Of a stretch of DNA of 64,000 bases, positions 25,997 to 35,455 are shown piece after piece; the first letter of the stretch is position 1; each line of letters opens with the position of its first letter. Source of the stretch: Streptomyces fungicidicus (GTDB lineage: Bacteria; Actinomycetota; Actinomycetes; Streptomycetales; Streptomycetaceae); NCBI RefSeq assembly GCF_003665435.1, contig NZ_CP023408.1:248001-312000 (forward strand), in the 5' to 3' direction. A model generated the notes under the pieces. The model did no database searches. It was given only the letters and a program-made list of their open reading frames with translations, and was not told the DNA's origin. The position numbers and the translations under genes were made by a program.

Positions 25997-26807
25997 TCAG
26001 CCGAAGCGCTCGATCCGGATCCGCTCCACGGGCTGGCCGGCCGCCACGAGCAGCCGGGAGGCGTGCTCGGCAAAGGAGTTGGAGCCGCACACATAGGCCT
26101 CCCACCCACTGGGTGGCTGCTTGGCCAGGAACGGCGCCACATGTGCGGCGGTCATACGTCCCACCGGCACACCCTCGGGGGCGCTGCGGGTGAACACCGG
26201 GGTGGTCTCCGCGCCGAACTCGCGCGCGTAGATGAGGTCCTCGGGTCCGCGGGCCGACACCAGCAGGCGCAGCGGGATCCTCATGTCCCGGGCCCGGTGG
26301 TGCCGCAGCATCGACATCAGCGGGACCACCCCCGAGCCGGCGCCGACCAGCAGCGCGGGCCGGTCGCCCGGCCAGGCGAAGAAGCCGCTGAGCGGCCCCC
26401 GCACCTCGATCCGGTCCCCGGGCCGGGCCACCGTGTGGAACCAGCCCGAGACCTCGCCGTCCTCGACATGGTCCAGGGTCAGCTCGATGTGCCCGGAGTC
26501 GTCCGGCGCGGACGCGATCGAATAGTGGCGCTGGGCCACATAGCCGTCCTGCGCGGTCAGCCGCACCATCAAGTGTTGCCCGGGCACATGCCCCGGCCAG
26601 CCGGGCACCGCGAAGCGGAAGGTGGCCACGCGCGGGGTCTCCCGGCGGACCTCGGTCAGTGTGGCCGTCCGCCACACGGAGGCGGTCCCCTCGCTCACCC
26701 CGATGCGTCCGGGCACCGCGAACCGCGTCGGAGGGGTGAAACGCCCGGCCGAGTCCGGTGATGTCCGTCCCGCCCACTGTTCCGCCGGCGTCGTCTGCTC
26801 AGTCGCC

Positions 26808-26815
<8 letters not shown>
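25997..26815 (-). CDS. Ferredoxin-NADP reductase-type flavoprotein
   Basis: A 272-residue flavin reductase without a ferredoxin domain. FAD-binding RxxS is in QRHYSIASAP, the NAD(P) site in LLVGAGSGVVPLMSML, and the terminal CGSN in YVCGSNSF. GTG at 26815 overlaps the stop of the molybdopterin gene by eight bases, so this is probably the electron carrier for that enzyme. Electrons may move either way between NAD(P)H and the molybdenum centre. Confidence 0.9.
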
Positions 26816-27413
<598 letters not shown>

Positions 27414-27499
27414 GTGATCGGCGGTTTCCGTTGCGCTGGTGCTCGAGTGTTTCGGTGTTCAACGGTACGGGGTGTCCGCGCCCGGCGTGGCGCCAGGCC

Positions 27500-27544
27500 G
27501 GTCACGGCCCCGGTCACGGCCCCGGTCAGGGCCCCGGTGACGGC
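27500..27544. repeat. Short tandem repeat, 12-base unit, overlapping the marR stop
   Basis: The unit GGTCACGGCCCC occurs twice exactly (27500-27511, 27512-27523), then once with one change (27524-27535) and partly again. It starts in the intergenic space and runs through the stop codon of the MarR gene into its last codons, so repeat changes would alter the C-terminal PSPGP tail. Confidence 0.7.
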
Positions 27545-27987
27545 TGCGGGGGCGGGGCCTTCCGGGGGCCGGACCACGCGTTGTAGCGCTCCAGGTAGCC
27601 GGCGAACCGGCGCAGGTCCTCCTCCGGCCAGTCCGCGAGCCGCTCCCCGAAGGCCGCGCGGCGGCTCTCGGTCACCCGGGCCAGGATGCGCCTGCCCTCC
27701 GACGTCAGCATCACCACCTGCACCCGGTGGTCCTCCGGGTCCGGGCGCCGTTCGACGAGTCCGGACCGCTCGAGCGCGGTCACCTGGCGGCTCACCGTGG
27801 ACTTGTCCAGCGCGTAGTGGGCGGCCAGGTCGGTGGCCCGGCAGCCGCCGCTGGTCTCCAGATGCCCCAGCAGCGTGTACGACACCAGCGACAGCTCGGG
27901 GTGCATCCGCCCGGCCGACGCGCGGGCACGGCGGGCGAAGACCGTCATCTCGCGCTGGATGGTCTCCACGGCCTCGGCAGCGTCCAC
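27526..27987 (-). CDS. MarR-family regulator upstream of the molybdopterin/flavin genes
   Basis: A 153-residue MarR protein. Recognition helix region is CRATDLAAHYALDKSTVSRQVTALERSGLVERRPD and the wing is PEDHRVQVVMLTSEG. GTG at 27987 has GGAGG nine bases upstream. The molybdopterin gene follows 112 bases downstream on the same strand, and that gap is long enough for its own promoter, so it may be cotranscribed or a separate target. The C-terminus is formed by the tandem repeat. Confidence 0.88.
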   Translation of the reverse strand: MDAAEAVETIQREMTVFARRARASAGRMHPELSLVSYTLLGHLETSGGCRATDLAAHYALDKSTVSRQVTALERSGLVERRPDPEDHRVQVVMLTSEGRRILARVTESRRAAFGERLADWPEEDLRRFAGYLERYNAWSGPRKAPPPQPSPGP

Positions 27988-28215
27988 CCGTGCACACCTC
28001 CCTCCGCGTTCCGGGTCCCGAATGCACCGTACAGGGGCGGTGATCGTCGGGTACTGTGGCCGTCCGGCTGCGGACCGACCCTGCCGGGGAGACGCCTGGG
28101 AGGTGAGACCCATTACCGCTGTGTCAGGTCGGGTGCTCTCACCTCGAAGCGACGCGGACCACCGGCAGTAGGTGTCCGCGGGAGCGCCCTTCGGCTTTCC
28201 GAAAGGTCCAGGCTC

Positions 28216-29043
28216 TTGCCGCACACGCCGTCCCAGTCCTTCCCGCCCTCTCCACCCTCCGCACCGTCCGCGCCCGCGTCCCGGGAAGCGGTGGAGTCCG
28301 CGCTGCGCGCCGCCGGCTGCGTCTTCGCCGAGGACGAGGCCGAGCTGATCCTCGCCGCCGCGCCCACCCCCGACGACGTCGCCCCGATGGTCGAGCGCCG
28401 GGCGGCCGGGCTGCCCCTCGAACTCGTCGTCGGCTGGGCCGAGTTCCACGGCCGGCGCATCACCGTGGAACCCGGTGTCTTCGTGCCCCGCCGCCGTACC
28501 GAGTTCCTCGTCGAACAGGCCCTGGCGCGGGCGCCCGGCGCGACGCTCGTCGTCGACCTGTGCTGCGGTTCCGGCGCCGTCGGCGCGGCGCTGGCCGCGG
28601 CACTCGGCGGGGTCGAGCTGCACGCCGCCGACATCGACCCGGCCGCGGTGCGCTGCGCCCGCCGCAATGTCGCCGGACTCGGCGGGCAGGTCCACACCGG
28701 TGACCTGTTCGCGGCGCTCCCCGGAGAGCTGCGCGGCCGGGTCGACGTCCTCGCGGCCAATGTGCCGTACGTGCCCAGTGACGAGATCGGCCTGCTGCCC
28801 CCGGAGGCCCGCGACCACGAGCCGCGCGCCGCGCTCGACGGCGGCGCGGACGGTCTCGACGTGCTGCGCAGGGTCGCCGCGGAGGCGCCGGACTGGCTGG
28901 CGCCGGGCGGCTGCCTCCTGGTGGAGACCAGCCGCCGCCAGGCACCCGCCGCCGTCGACACCTTCACCGCCGCCGGCCTGCGCCCCGACCTGGCCGCCTC
29001 CGAGGACCACCACGCCCACGTGGTCATCGGCGTCGCACCGTAG
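28216..29043 (+). CDS. HemK/PrmC-like putative protein N5-glutamine methyltransferase
   Basis: A class I methyltransferase of about 275 residues. Motif I is VVDLCCGSGAVGAAL, followed by ELHAADIDPAAV. The signature tetrapeptide that binds the target glutamine reads NVPY instead of NPPY, in AANVPYVPSDE. The N-terminal helical substrate-binding part is REAVESALRAAGCVFAEDEAELIL. No ATG or GTG fits in frame. A TTG at 28216 is my choice and is uncertain; the leader SFPPSPPSAPSAPAS is low-complexity. The true PrmC normally sits next to prfA, so this is a paralogue of unknown target. Confidence 0.82.
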   Translation: MPHTPSQSFPPSPPSAPSAPASREAVESALRAAGCVFAEDEAELILAAAPTPDDVAPMVERRAAGLPLELVVGWAEFHGRRITVEPGVFVPRRRTEFLVEQALARAPGATLVVDLCCGSGAVGAALAAALGGVELHAADIDPAAVRCARRNVAGLGGQVHTGDLFAALPGELRGRVDVLAANVPYVPSDEIGLLPPEARDHEPRAALDGGADGLDVLRRVAAEAPDWLAPGGCLLVETSRRQAPAAVDTFTAAGLRPDLAASEDHHAHVVIGVAP

Positions 29044-29161
29044 CCCCGCCCGACCGACCGACCGACCGACCGGCCCCGGTGCCGACGTTCGCCCACACGG
29101 GTGACCTCGGGACGAGCCGGCGCGGGTGTGCGCGTCCCGCCGGACGTGGCTGGGCAGGGGG

Positions 29162-31228
29162 TCAGGCCGGTGTGGTGGCCCGGGCGATGAGGAGGGCCAC
29201 GTCGTCGACGTTGTCCGGTTCGCGGAGGGTGCCCAGGAGGAGGTCGCAGACCTCCTCCAGGGAGTGGCCGGGACGGTCCAGCAGGCCGAGCAGCCGGTCC
29301 AGGCGCTCGTCCAGCGCGTGCCGGCGCGTCTCGACGAGACCGTCGGTGTAGAGGACCAGACGGTCGCCCGGTCCCAGGTCGACGGTGGTCGTGGAGAAGC
29401 CGACCCCGCCCACGCCCAGCGGCACCCCGGTCGGCAGGTCCAGCAGTTCGGCGGCGTGCCCCGCCCGCACCCGGGCGGGCGGCAGATACCCGGCGTTGGC
29501 GATCGTGCACCGCCGCTCACGGGGATCGTGGACGGCGTAGACGCAGGTGGCGAGCGCCTGGTCCAGGCCGGCGGTGATCCGGTCCAGGTGCTCCAGGAGC
29601 ACCGCCGGATCGAGACCGAGGGAGGCGAGGGTGTGGGTCGCCGTGCGCAGCCGGCCCATGGTGGCCGCCGCGGGAATTCCGCTGCCCATCACGTCCCCCA
29701 CGACGAGGGCCGTCCTGCCGTCCTCCAGCGGGATCACGTCGAACCAGTCGCCGCCCACCTCGCTGGTGGCGCCCCCCGGCTGGTAGCGGGAGGCGACCTC
29801 GAGCCCGCCCGTCACGGGCGGATGGCTCGGCAGCAGACTCCGCTGGAGGGTGAGGGCGGTGTCGCGGGCGCTCTGGTACCAGCGGGCGTTGTCGATCTGC
29901 ACGGCCGCGCGGGAGGCCAGTTCCCGCGCCAGCAGCAGATCGTCCTCGTCGAACGCGCGGGGGTTGCGTGTACGGGTGAGGTCGAGGGCGCCCAGCACCT
30001 CCCCGCGCGCGATCAGCGGCACGGCCAGGTACGAGTGGACACCCGCCCGCGCCAGCAGCGCCGCCGCCTCCGGCGAGCGCGCGATCCGCGCCAGGTCCTC
30101 GTCGTCCACGTGCGGCACCATCACCGGCAGCCCGGTGCGCACGCACTCGGTGATCAGCCGGTCGGGCGCGTACCGCGTCACCAGACCCGGCGGATCGGCC
30201 GCCGACAGCACGTCCGGCGTGGCCACCCAGCGCACCGCCAGTGCCCGGATCACCGCGTCCTCGGTGGGCCCGAAGGTGCTGCGCCGGCCCTGCGCCACCG
30301 CCTCCAGCAGATCCACCGCGGCCGCGTCGGCCAGCTCCGGCACGGCCACGTCGGCGAGCTCACCGGCCGTCCGCTCCAGGTCCAGGCTGGTGCCGATCCG
30401 GGCGGTGGCGTCGGCGATCACGGCCAGCCGCCGCCGGGCGCTCTCCGCCTCCGTGTTCGCCCGGTGCTGCTCGGTGATGTCCACCACCGACACCGCCACG
30501 CCCAGCACCGTGCCGAGCGTGTTCTCCAGCCGGTACAGCGAGACGTGCCAGGCGTGGTCGTCGTCCGGGTCGGCCGGGGTACGCCCCGTCATGGACCGGT
30601 CGACGGCGGGCAGGCCGGTCTCCAGGACCCGGCGGGCGCTGTCCTCGACCTCCTCGGTGTCGATCCGCGGCAGCACCTCGGGCATGGTGCGGCCCAGGTG
30701 CTCCCCGGCCGGGAGGCCGTGCATCCGCTCCAGCGCCGGGTTCACCGAGACGTAGCGCAGATCGCCGTCCAGCACGGCCAGGCCGATGGGGGACTGGGCG
30801 ACGATCCGGTTGGAGAGCGCCACCTCCTGCTCCAGCCGGCGCACGGTCGCCTGGTCCACCGCGAGCCCGAGGGCGTACACCTTGCCCCGGTCGTCCAGCA
30901 GTCGCATGTTGCGGAACTCCACCAGCCGGGTGCCGCCGTCCTTGCGGCGGATCGGGAAGGCCCCGGCCCAGCTCCGTCCGGTGCGCATCACCTCGGCGAA
31001 GAGTTTCACCACGAGGTCCAGGTGCTCCTCGTGCACCATGATCTGCGCGGCGTACCGGCCCAGCGCCTCCCGGGCGCCGTACCCGAACAGCTCCTCGGCC
31101 TGGGGGCTCCACAGCACGATCCGCCCCTCGGTGTCCAGGACCACCGAGGCCACGCGCAGCACGTCGAGCAGCCCGCTGGGACGCACCGGCCCCTCGCCGC
31201 CGGCCGGGGGTGACCCCGCTGCACTCAT
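29162..31228 (-). CDS. PAS-PAS-GAF-PP2C (SpoIIE/RsbU-type) serine phosphatase
   Basis: A 688-residue signalling phosphatase. PAS 1 covers about 20-130 (VLDTEGRIVLWSPQAEELFGY), PAS 2 about 140-265 (SPIGLAVLDGDLRYVSVNPALERMHGLPAG), GAF about 275-435 (HSYLAVPLIARGEVLGALDL), and the SpoIIE-type PP2C domain 445-688 with metal aspartates in GGDWFDVI, VGDVMGSG and DNVDDVALL. Such proteins dephosphorylate anti-anti-sigma factors in stress and development. No anti-sigma gene is adjacent. ATG at 31228 follows AAGGCGGGG; a start 40 residues upstream is possible. Confidence 0.92.
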   Translation of the reverse strand: MSAAGSPPAGGEGPVRPSGLLDVLRVASVVLDTEGRIVLWSPQAEELFGYGAREALGRYAAQIMVHEEHLDLVVKLFAEVMRTGRSWAGAFPIRRKDGGTRLVEFRNMRLLDDRGKVYALGLAVDQATVRRLEQEVALSNRIVAQSPIGLAVLDGDLRYVSVNPALERMHGLPAGEHLGRTMPEVLPRIDTEEVEDSARRVLETGLPAVDRSMTGRTPADPDDDHAWHVSLYRLENTLGTVLGVAVSVVDITEQHRANTEAESARRRLAVIADATARIGTSLDLERTAGELADVAVPELADAAAVDLLEAVAQGRRSTFGPTEDAVIRALAVRWVATPDVLSAADPPGLVTRYAPDRLITECVRTGLPVMVPHVDDEDLARIARSPEAAALLARAGVHSYLAVPLIARGEVLGALDLTRTRNPRAFDEDDLLLARELASRAAVQIDNARWYQSARDTALTLQRSLLPSHPPVTGGLEVASRYQPGGATSEVGGDWFDVIPLEDGRTALVVGDVMGSGIPAAATMGRLRTATHTLASLGLDPAVLLEHLDRITAGLDQALATCVYAVHDPRERRCTIANAGYLPPARVRAGHAAELLDLPTGVPLGVGGVGFSTTTVDLGPGDRLVLYTDGLVETRRHALDERLDRLLGLLDRPGHSLEEVCDLLLGTLREPDNVDDVALLIARATTPA

Positions 31229-31467
31229 CGCACGCCCCGCCTTCACCGATCGCCGTGGTACGCCGTCGCCGTGCCGCGGTCCCTGCTCCCTCGGGCGAGG
31301 GAGCGGATCCGCGCCGCTCCCGCCGTTCGTTCCAGCTTCTCCCACCATCGCGGCGGGCGCCCGCGAAGCCGTCCCCGCGGCGGCGGGCGCGGGTAGTGCT
31401 CCGCGGGCGGTGGTGCTTAGCTGGGTGAGGGGCGGGGATCGCGTGGGCCACGAGAGGAGCGATCACG

Positions 31468-31839
31468 ATGGGCAGCGAGCGACCGCACCCGGAATCCGTC
31501 TCGGTCGAGATCAGCGGATGCAGCAAGGACGACGCCCGCATCGTGTTCGACGCGCTGTGCGCGTGCTTCACCTCGGACCGGTGCTCCGACGACGTACCGG
31601 AGGAGTTCTCCGAGACCCGGCCGACCGTCTGGCTCGGCACCTTCGACGTCGCCGCCCCGCGGGAGGGCGCCAGGCCGCGGGCCCGGCTCGCCTCGTCGGT
31701 CGACGCCGACGTGCAGGGCGGCTACTGGGCGATCGACCGGTTCCGCACCACCCTGGACTCCCTGTTCACCGTGCGCGACCTGAGCACGGTCCCCGGCGAC
31801 CAGGAGGAGGAGCTGCACGTACGGCTCGAGGGGCGGTGA
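31468..31839 (+). CDS. Hypothetical protein, 123 residues
   Basis: An unrecognised small acidic protein (SVEISGCSKDDARIVFDALCACF; DRFRTTLDSLFTV; EEELHVRLEGR). No membrane segment or signal is visible. ATG at 31468 has GAGGAG upstream. Codon bias is normal. It diverges from the PP2C gene across 239 bases in which I find no clear motif. Confidence 0.75.
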   Translation: MGSERPHPESVSVEISGCSKDDARIVFDALCACFTSDRCSDDVPEEFSETRPTVWLGTFDVAAPREGARPRARLASSVDADVQGGYWAIDRFRTTLDSLFTVRDLSTVPGDQEEELHVRLEGR

Positions 31840-31867
31840 CGCCGCCCCCGGCGCTGTGCCCTCCGTC

Positions 31868-31897
31868 ACCCCTTATGCAACTAGTTGCATAAGGGGT
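31868..31897. promoter_or_regulatory. 30-bp perfect palindrome, probable PadR operator
   Basis: The core TTATGCAACTAGTTGCATAA is flanked by ACCCC and GGGGT to give a 30-base perfect palindrome. It is far more AT-rich than its surroundings. The right half contains TTGCAT (31886-31891), which with TACAAC 18 bases downstream can serve as the promoter of the reductase gene. A repressor here would cover the -35. The PadR gene two genes downstream is the obvious candidate binder. Confidence 0.75.
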
Positions 31898-31945
31898 TGC
31901 GCGTGCCTTACAACTACAGGCACGACACCGCGCACGGAGGGCCCG

Positions 31946-33961
31946 ATGAGCCGTTACCCCCACCTGCTGACCCCCCTCGACCTGGGCTTCACCACCCTGC
32001 CCAACCGGGTCCTCATGGGTTCCATGCACATCGGTCTGGAGGAGGCCGAGGGCGGCTTCCCGCGCATGGCCGAGTTCTACGCCGCCCGCGCCCGCGGCGG
32101 GGTCGGCCTCATCGTCACCGGAGGCATCGCCCCCAACGACGAGGGACGGCCCTACGAGGGCGGCGCCAGGATGACCACCGAGGCGGAGGCGGAGCAGCAC
32201 CGGACCGTCACCGACGCCGTGCACCGCGAGGGCGGGCGCATCGCGATGCAGATCCTGCACTTCGGCCGGTACGCCTACCACCGGGACCTGGTCGCCCCCA
32301 GCCCCGTGCAGGCGCCGATCAGCCCCTTCCCGCCGCGCGAGCTCACCGACGCCGAGGTCGGGCGCACCGTCGACGACTACGCCCGCGCCGCCCGCCTCGC
32401 CCGGCAGGCCGGCTACGACGGCGTCGAGATCATGGGCTCCGAGGGCTATCTGATCAACGAGTTCGTCGCCGCGCAGACGAATCAGCGCACCGACCGCTGG
32501 GGCGGCTCCTACGAGAACCGCATGCGCTTCCCCGTCGAGATCGTCCGCCGGGTGCGCGAGGCGGTCGGCGAGGACTTCATCGTCATCTACCGGCTCTCCA
32601 TGCTCGACCTGGTGCCCGGCGGCTCCACGCTGGACGAGGTGATCACGCTGGCCAAGGCGGTCGAGGCCGCCGGAGCGACGATCATCAACACCGGCATCGG
32701 CTGGCACGAGGCCCGCATCCCCACCATCGCCACCTCCGTGCCCCGCGGCGCCTACACCTGGGTGACCAAGCGCCTCATGGGCGAGGTCTCGGTGCCGCTG
32801 GTCACCACCAACCGCATCAACACGCCCGAACTCGCCGAACGGCTGCTCGCGGAAGGCACGGCGGACATGGTGTCCGTGGCCCGCCCCATGCTCGCCGACC
32901 CCGACTTCGTCGCCAAGGCCGCCGACGGCCGGCCCGAGGCGATCAACACCTGCATCGGCTGCAACCAGGCCTGCCTCGACCACACCTTCAGCGGGCAGAT
33001 CACCTCCTGCCTGGTCAACCCGCGCGCCTGCCACGAGACCGAGCTGGTCCTCGCCCCGACCCGCCGCCGCAAGCGCGTCGCCGTCGTCGGCGCCGGACCG
33101 GCCGGCCTCGCCTGCGCCGTCAGCGCCGCCGAACGCGGCCACGCCGTCACCCTGTTCGACGCCGCGAGCGAGATCGGCGGCCAGCTGAACGTCGCCCGCA
33201 AGGTCCCCGGCAAGCAGGAGTTCGACGAGACCCTGCGCTACTTCCGCACCCGGCTCGCCGAACTGGCCGTTGAGGTACGCCTGGACACCCGCGTCACCGC
33301 GGGCGACGTGGCCGGGCACGACGAGGTCGTCGTCGCCACCGGCGTCAGCCCCCGCGTCCCCGACATCCCCGGCGTGGACCACCCGAGCGTCCTCGGCTAC
33401 CTCGACGTGCTCCGGGACGGCGCCCCCGTCGGCGACCGGGTCGCCGTGCTCGGCGCGGGCGGCATCGGCTTCGACGTGGCCGAGTTCCTCACCGACGGCG
33501 GCGACAAGGCGCACGAGGACCCGGCGACGTACTTCCGCCAGTGGGGCGTCGACCTCGACTACCGCGCGCCCGGCGGGCTGGCGGCGCCCGAGCGTCCCGC
33601 CCCGCCGCGCACCGTCCACCTGCTCCAGCGCAAGCCGACCAAGGTCGGCGCCGGCCTGGGCAGGACCACCGGCTGGATCCACCGGACCGAGCTCAGGCAC
33701 CGCGGCGTCACCATGGTTCCCGGTGTGCGCTACGACCGGATCGACGACGCCGGACTGCACGTCACCATCGACGGGGAGAGCACCGTCCTGGAGGTCGACA
33801 CGGTGGTCCTGTGCACCGGTCAGGAGCCGCGCCGCGACCTGTACGAGGAACTGGTCGCCGCCGGCCGGGCCGTCCACCTGATCGGCGGCGCCGACGTGGC
33901 CGCCGAACTGGACGCCAAGCGGGCCATCAAGCAGGGCACCGAGCTGGCCGCGGCGCTGTAG
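31946..33961 (+). CDS. 2,4-dienoyl-CoA reductase / old-yellow-enzyme family (FadH-like)
   Basis: A 671-residue FMN, FAD and 4Fe-4S enzyme that reduces enoyl or dienoyl groups with NADPH. The N-terminal OYE barrel holds GYDGVEIMGSEGYLINEF and QRTDRWGGSYENR. The iron-sulfur cysteines lie in CIGCNQAC (336-343) and SCLVNP (about 355). The FAD/NAD domain has VAVVGAGPAGLACA at about 380 and VLGAGGIGFDVAEF. ATG at 31946 has GGAGG five bases upstream. The PadR gene follows 22 bases after the stop. The true substrate could be a xenobiotic enone rather than a fatty-acyl CoA, given the specific regulator. Confidence 0.93.
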   Translation: MSRYPHLLTPLDLGFTTLPNRVLMGSMHIGLEEAEGGFPRMAEFYAARARGGVGLIVTGGIAPNDEGRPYEGGARMTTEAEAEQHRTVTDAVHREGGRIAMQILHFGRYAYHRDLVAPSPVQAPISPFPPRELTDAEVGRTVDDYARAARLARQAGYDGVEIMGSEGYLINEFVAAQTNQRTDRWGGSYENRMRFPVEIVRRVREAVGEDFIVIYRLSMLDLVPGGSTLDEVITLAKAVEAAGATIINTGIGWHEARIPTIATSVPRGAYTWVTKRLMGEVSVPLVTTNRINTPELAERLLAEGTADMVSVARPMLADPDFVAKAADGRPEAINTCIGCNQACLDHTFSGQITSCLVNPRACHETELVLAPTRRRKRVAVVGAGPAGLACAVSAAERGHAVTLFDAASEIGGQLNVARKVPGKQEFDETLRYFRTRLAELAVEVRLDTRVTAGDVAGHDEVVVATGVSPRVPDIPGVDHPSVLGYLDVLRDGAPVGDRVAVLGAGGIGFDVAEFLTDGGDKAHEDPATYFRQWGVDLDYRAPGGLAAPERPAPPRTVHLLQRKPTKVGAGLGRTTGWIHRTELRHRGVTMVPGVRYDRIDDAGLHVTIDGESTVLEVDTVVLCTGQEPRRDLYEELVAAGRAVHLIGGADVAAELDAKRAIKQGTELAAAL

Positions 33962-33983
33962 GGCCCGTCCCTAGGATGAGCCC

Positions 33984-34559
33984 ATGTCACTCCCGCACGC
34001 GATCCTCACCGCCCTGCTCGAGAAGCCGTCGTCGGGGCTGGAGCTGACCCGCCGGTTCGACAGGTCGATCGGCTACTTCTGGTCCGCGACGCACCAGCAG
34101 ATCTATCGCGAGCTCGGGAAGCTGGACGCGGAGGGCCTGATCCGGGCCCTCCCCTCCGAGCAGCCGGCCCGCGGGCAGAAAAAGGCGTACGAGGTGCTGC
34201 CGGCGGGCCGGGCGGAACTGGCGCGCTGGACCGCCGCGTCCCAGGACCCCAAGCCGCACCGTGACGCGATGCTGCTGCGGCTGAGGGCGGCGGCCGTGGT
34301 CGGCACCGCCGGTCTCGAGGACGATCTCCGGCGCCACCGGGAGCTGCACGAAAGGCAGTTGGGGGAGTACCGGGAGATCGAACGGCGGGACTTCCCGCCG
34401 GGCAAGGACGGCAGGGAGGACCGGCTGCGGCATCTGGTGCTGCGCGCCGGCATCGACCTGGAGACGTTCTGGACGCAGTGGCTCGACCGCGCGCTCGCGG
34501 AGTTCGCCCGGCTGCCGGACGCGGACCAGCCGGAACGCCCCGGCGCCCGGGACACCTGA
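33984..34559 (+). CDS. PadR-family regulator
   Basis: A 191-residue PadR repressor. The winged helix is LPHAILTALLEKPSSGLELTRRFDRSIGYFWSATHQQIYRELGKLDAEGLI, with the QQIYREL recognition helix typical of PadR, and a helical C-terminal dimer domain. It is the second gene of the reductase operon and probably controls it through the palindrome at 31868-31897. Confidence 0.92.
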   Translation: MSLPHAILTALLEKPSSGLELTRRFDRSIGYFWSATHQQIYRELGKLDAEGLIRALPSEQPARGQKKAYEVLPAGRAELARWTAASQDPKPHRDAMLLRLRAAAVVGTAGLEDDLRRHRELHERQLGEYREIERRDFPPGKDGREDRLRHLVLRAGIDLETFWTQWLDRALAEFARLPDADQPERPGARDT

Positions 34560-34584
34560 GTCCCGGGACACCGCGGCGCGTCGA

Positions 34585-34756
34585 CGCCGGCCGCCCGACC
34601 GGAGCGCGTCGGACGTGAGGGCGGCCGGCGCCGGTCCAGGGGCCCGCCCGGCGTCCGGGCCGGCGCGTCCCGGCGCGACCCCGGACGGCGGCTGCGCGCC
34701 GCCGGCCGGGGTCGCGCCGGGACCTCGCTCCCGTCCGGCGTGATCCGCCGGACGGG
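34585..34756. terminator. Three stacked hairpins between converging genes
   Basis: Hairpin 1 pairs CGCCGGCCGCCC (34585-34596) with GGGCGGCCGGCG (34619-34630). Hairpin 2 pairs GTCCCGGCGCGACCCCGG (34667-34684) with its exact complement at 34706-34723, and contains an inner GGCGGC/GCCGCC stem. Hairpin 3 pairs CCCGTCCGGCG (34730-34740) with CGCCGGACGGG (34746-34756). They fill the gap between the PadR gene and the converging secreted-protein gene, so they form a bidirectional terminator. Confidence 0.8.
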
Positions 34757-34758
34757 CG

Positions 34759-35289
34759 TCACAGGTGCCGCGGCTTGCCGCGGCGGCGCAGGTACCAGGC
34801 CGTGGCGATCAGACCGGAGCCGACCAGGGCGCCGCCCGCCACCATGGTGACCGTGCCGTAGTCCGCCGAGCCGCCGCCGATGCCGCCCATGACTCCGCGG
34901 GACGGCGAGGCGGAGGGGGAGACCGACGGGCTGGGCGACGAGGAGACGACGACGGACTGGGTGCCCGCGGTGTTGCCGTTGGAGCACATCACGATCACCG
35001 TGTAGGTGCCCGGAGTGACGTTCGACCAGGCGGCGGACTGTCCCGAGGCGGTGCCCGACAGTGCCACCTGACGGCCCTGCGAGAAGCTCGCCTGGCCGCT
35101 GCCGAGCAGCGAGGCGGTGCCCCACTGGCCGTTGGTCTGGGTGCACGCGGTGGTGGAGACCGAGACCGTCGACCCGGTGGTGCTGACGGAGATCCCGGCC
35201 GCGGCGGCCGGCCCGGCCAGGGTCAGGGCGAGCGCGGCGGCGGCTGCCGCGGCCGGGCCGGAGCGGAGCAGGGTCGTGGAGTTGCGCAT
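34759..35289 (-). CDS. Secreted, C-terminally anchored surface protein
   Basis: A 176-residue exported protein of unknown function. It has a signal peptide with cleavage near AGPAAAA, then a beta-rich Ser/Thr domain of about 85 residues with two cysteines (TTACTQTN and VIVMCSNGN), which probably form a disulfide. A Ser/Pro stalk (SSSPSPSVSPSASPS) precedes a membrane helix (TVTMVAGGALVGSGLIATAWYL) and a basic tail. There is no LPXTG-type sortase motif. ATG at 35289 is chosen because the signal peptide starts there. Confidence 0.8.
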   Translation of the reverse strand: MRNSTTLLRSGPAAAAAAALALTLAGPAAAAGISVSTTGSTVSVSTTACTQTNGQWGTASLLGSGQASFSQGRQVALSGTASGQSAAWSNVTPGTYTVIVMCSNGNTAGTQSVVVSSSPSPSVSPSASPSRGVMGGIGGGSADYGTVTMVAGGALVGSGLIATAWYLRRRGKPRHL

Positions 35290-35455
35290 GTGGACTGCCT
35301 TCCGGCGGCACGGCCGGCGGAACATCCCTTGCGCCGCCGAGGTCGGGGAGCGCCCGTGCTGCCACGATGCCAGCCAACGGGCAGCCGGAGCGGCCCGCAC
35401 TCCGGCGGCATCCGGGCAGGTGACGCCTTCCTCCGGGCGGCCGACGCGGGCCGGT

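Noticed and set aside
27500..27544. The tandem GGTCACGGCCCC units as a regulatory iteron
   Set aside because: Only about three imperfect copies, running into a coding end; more likely slippage in GC-rich DNA.
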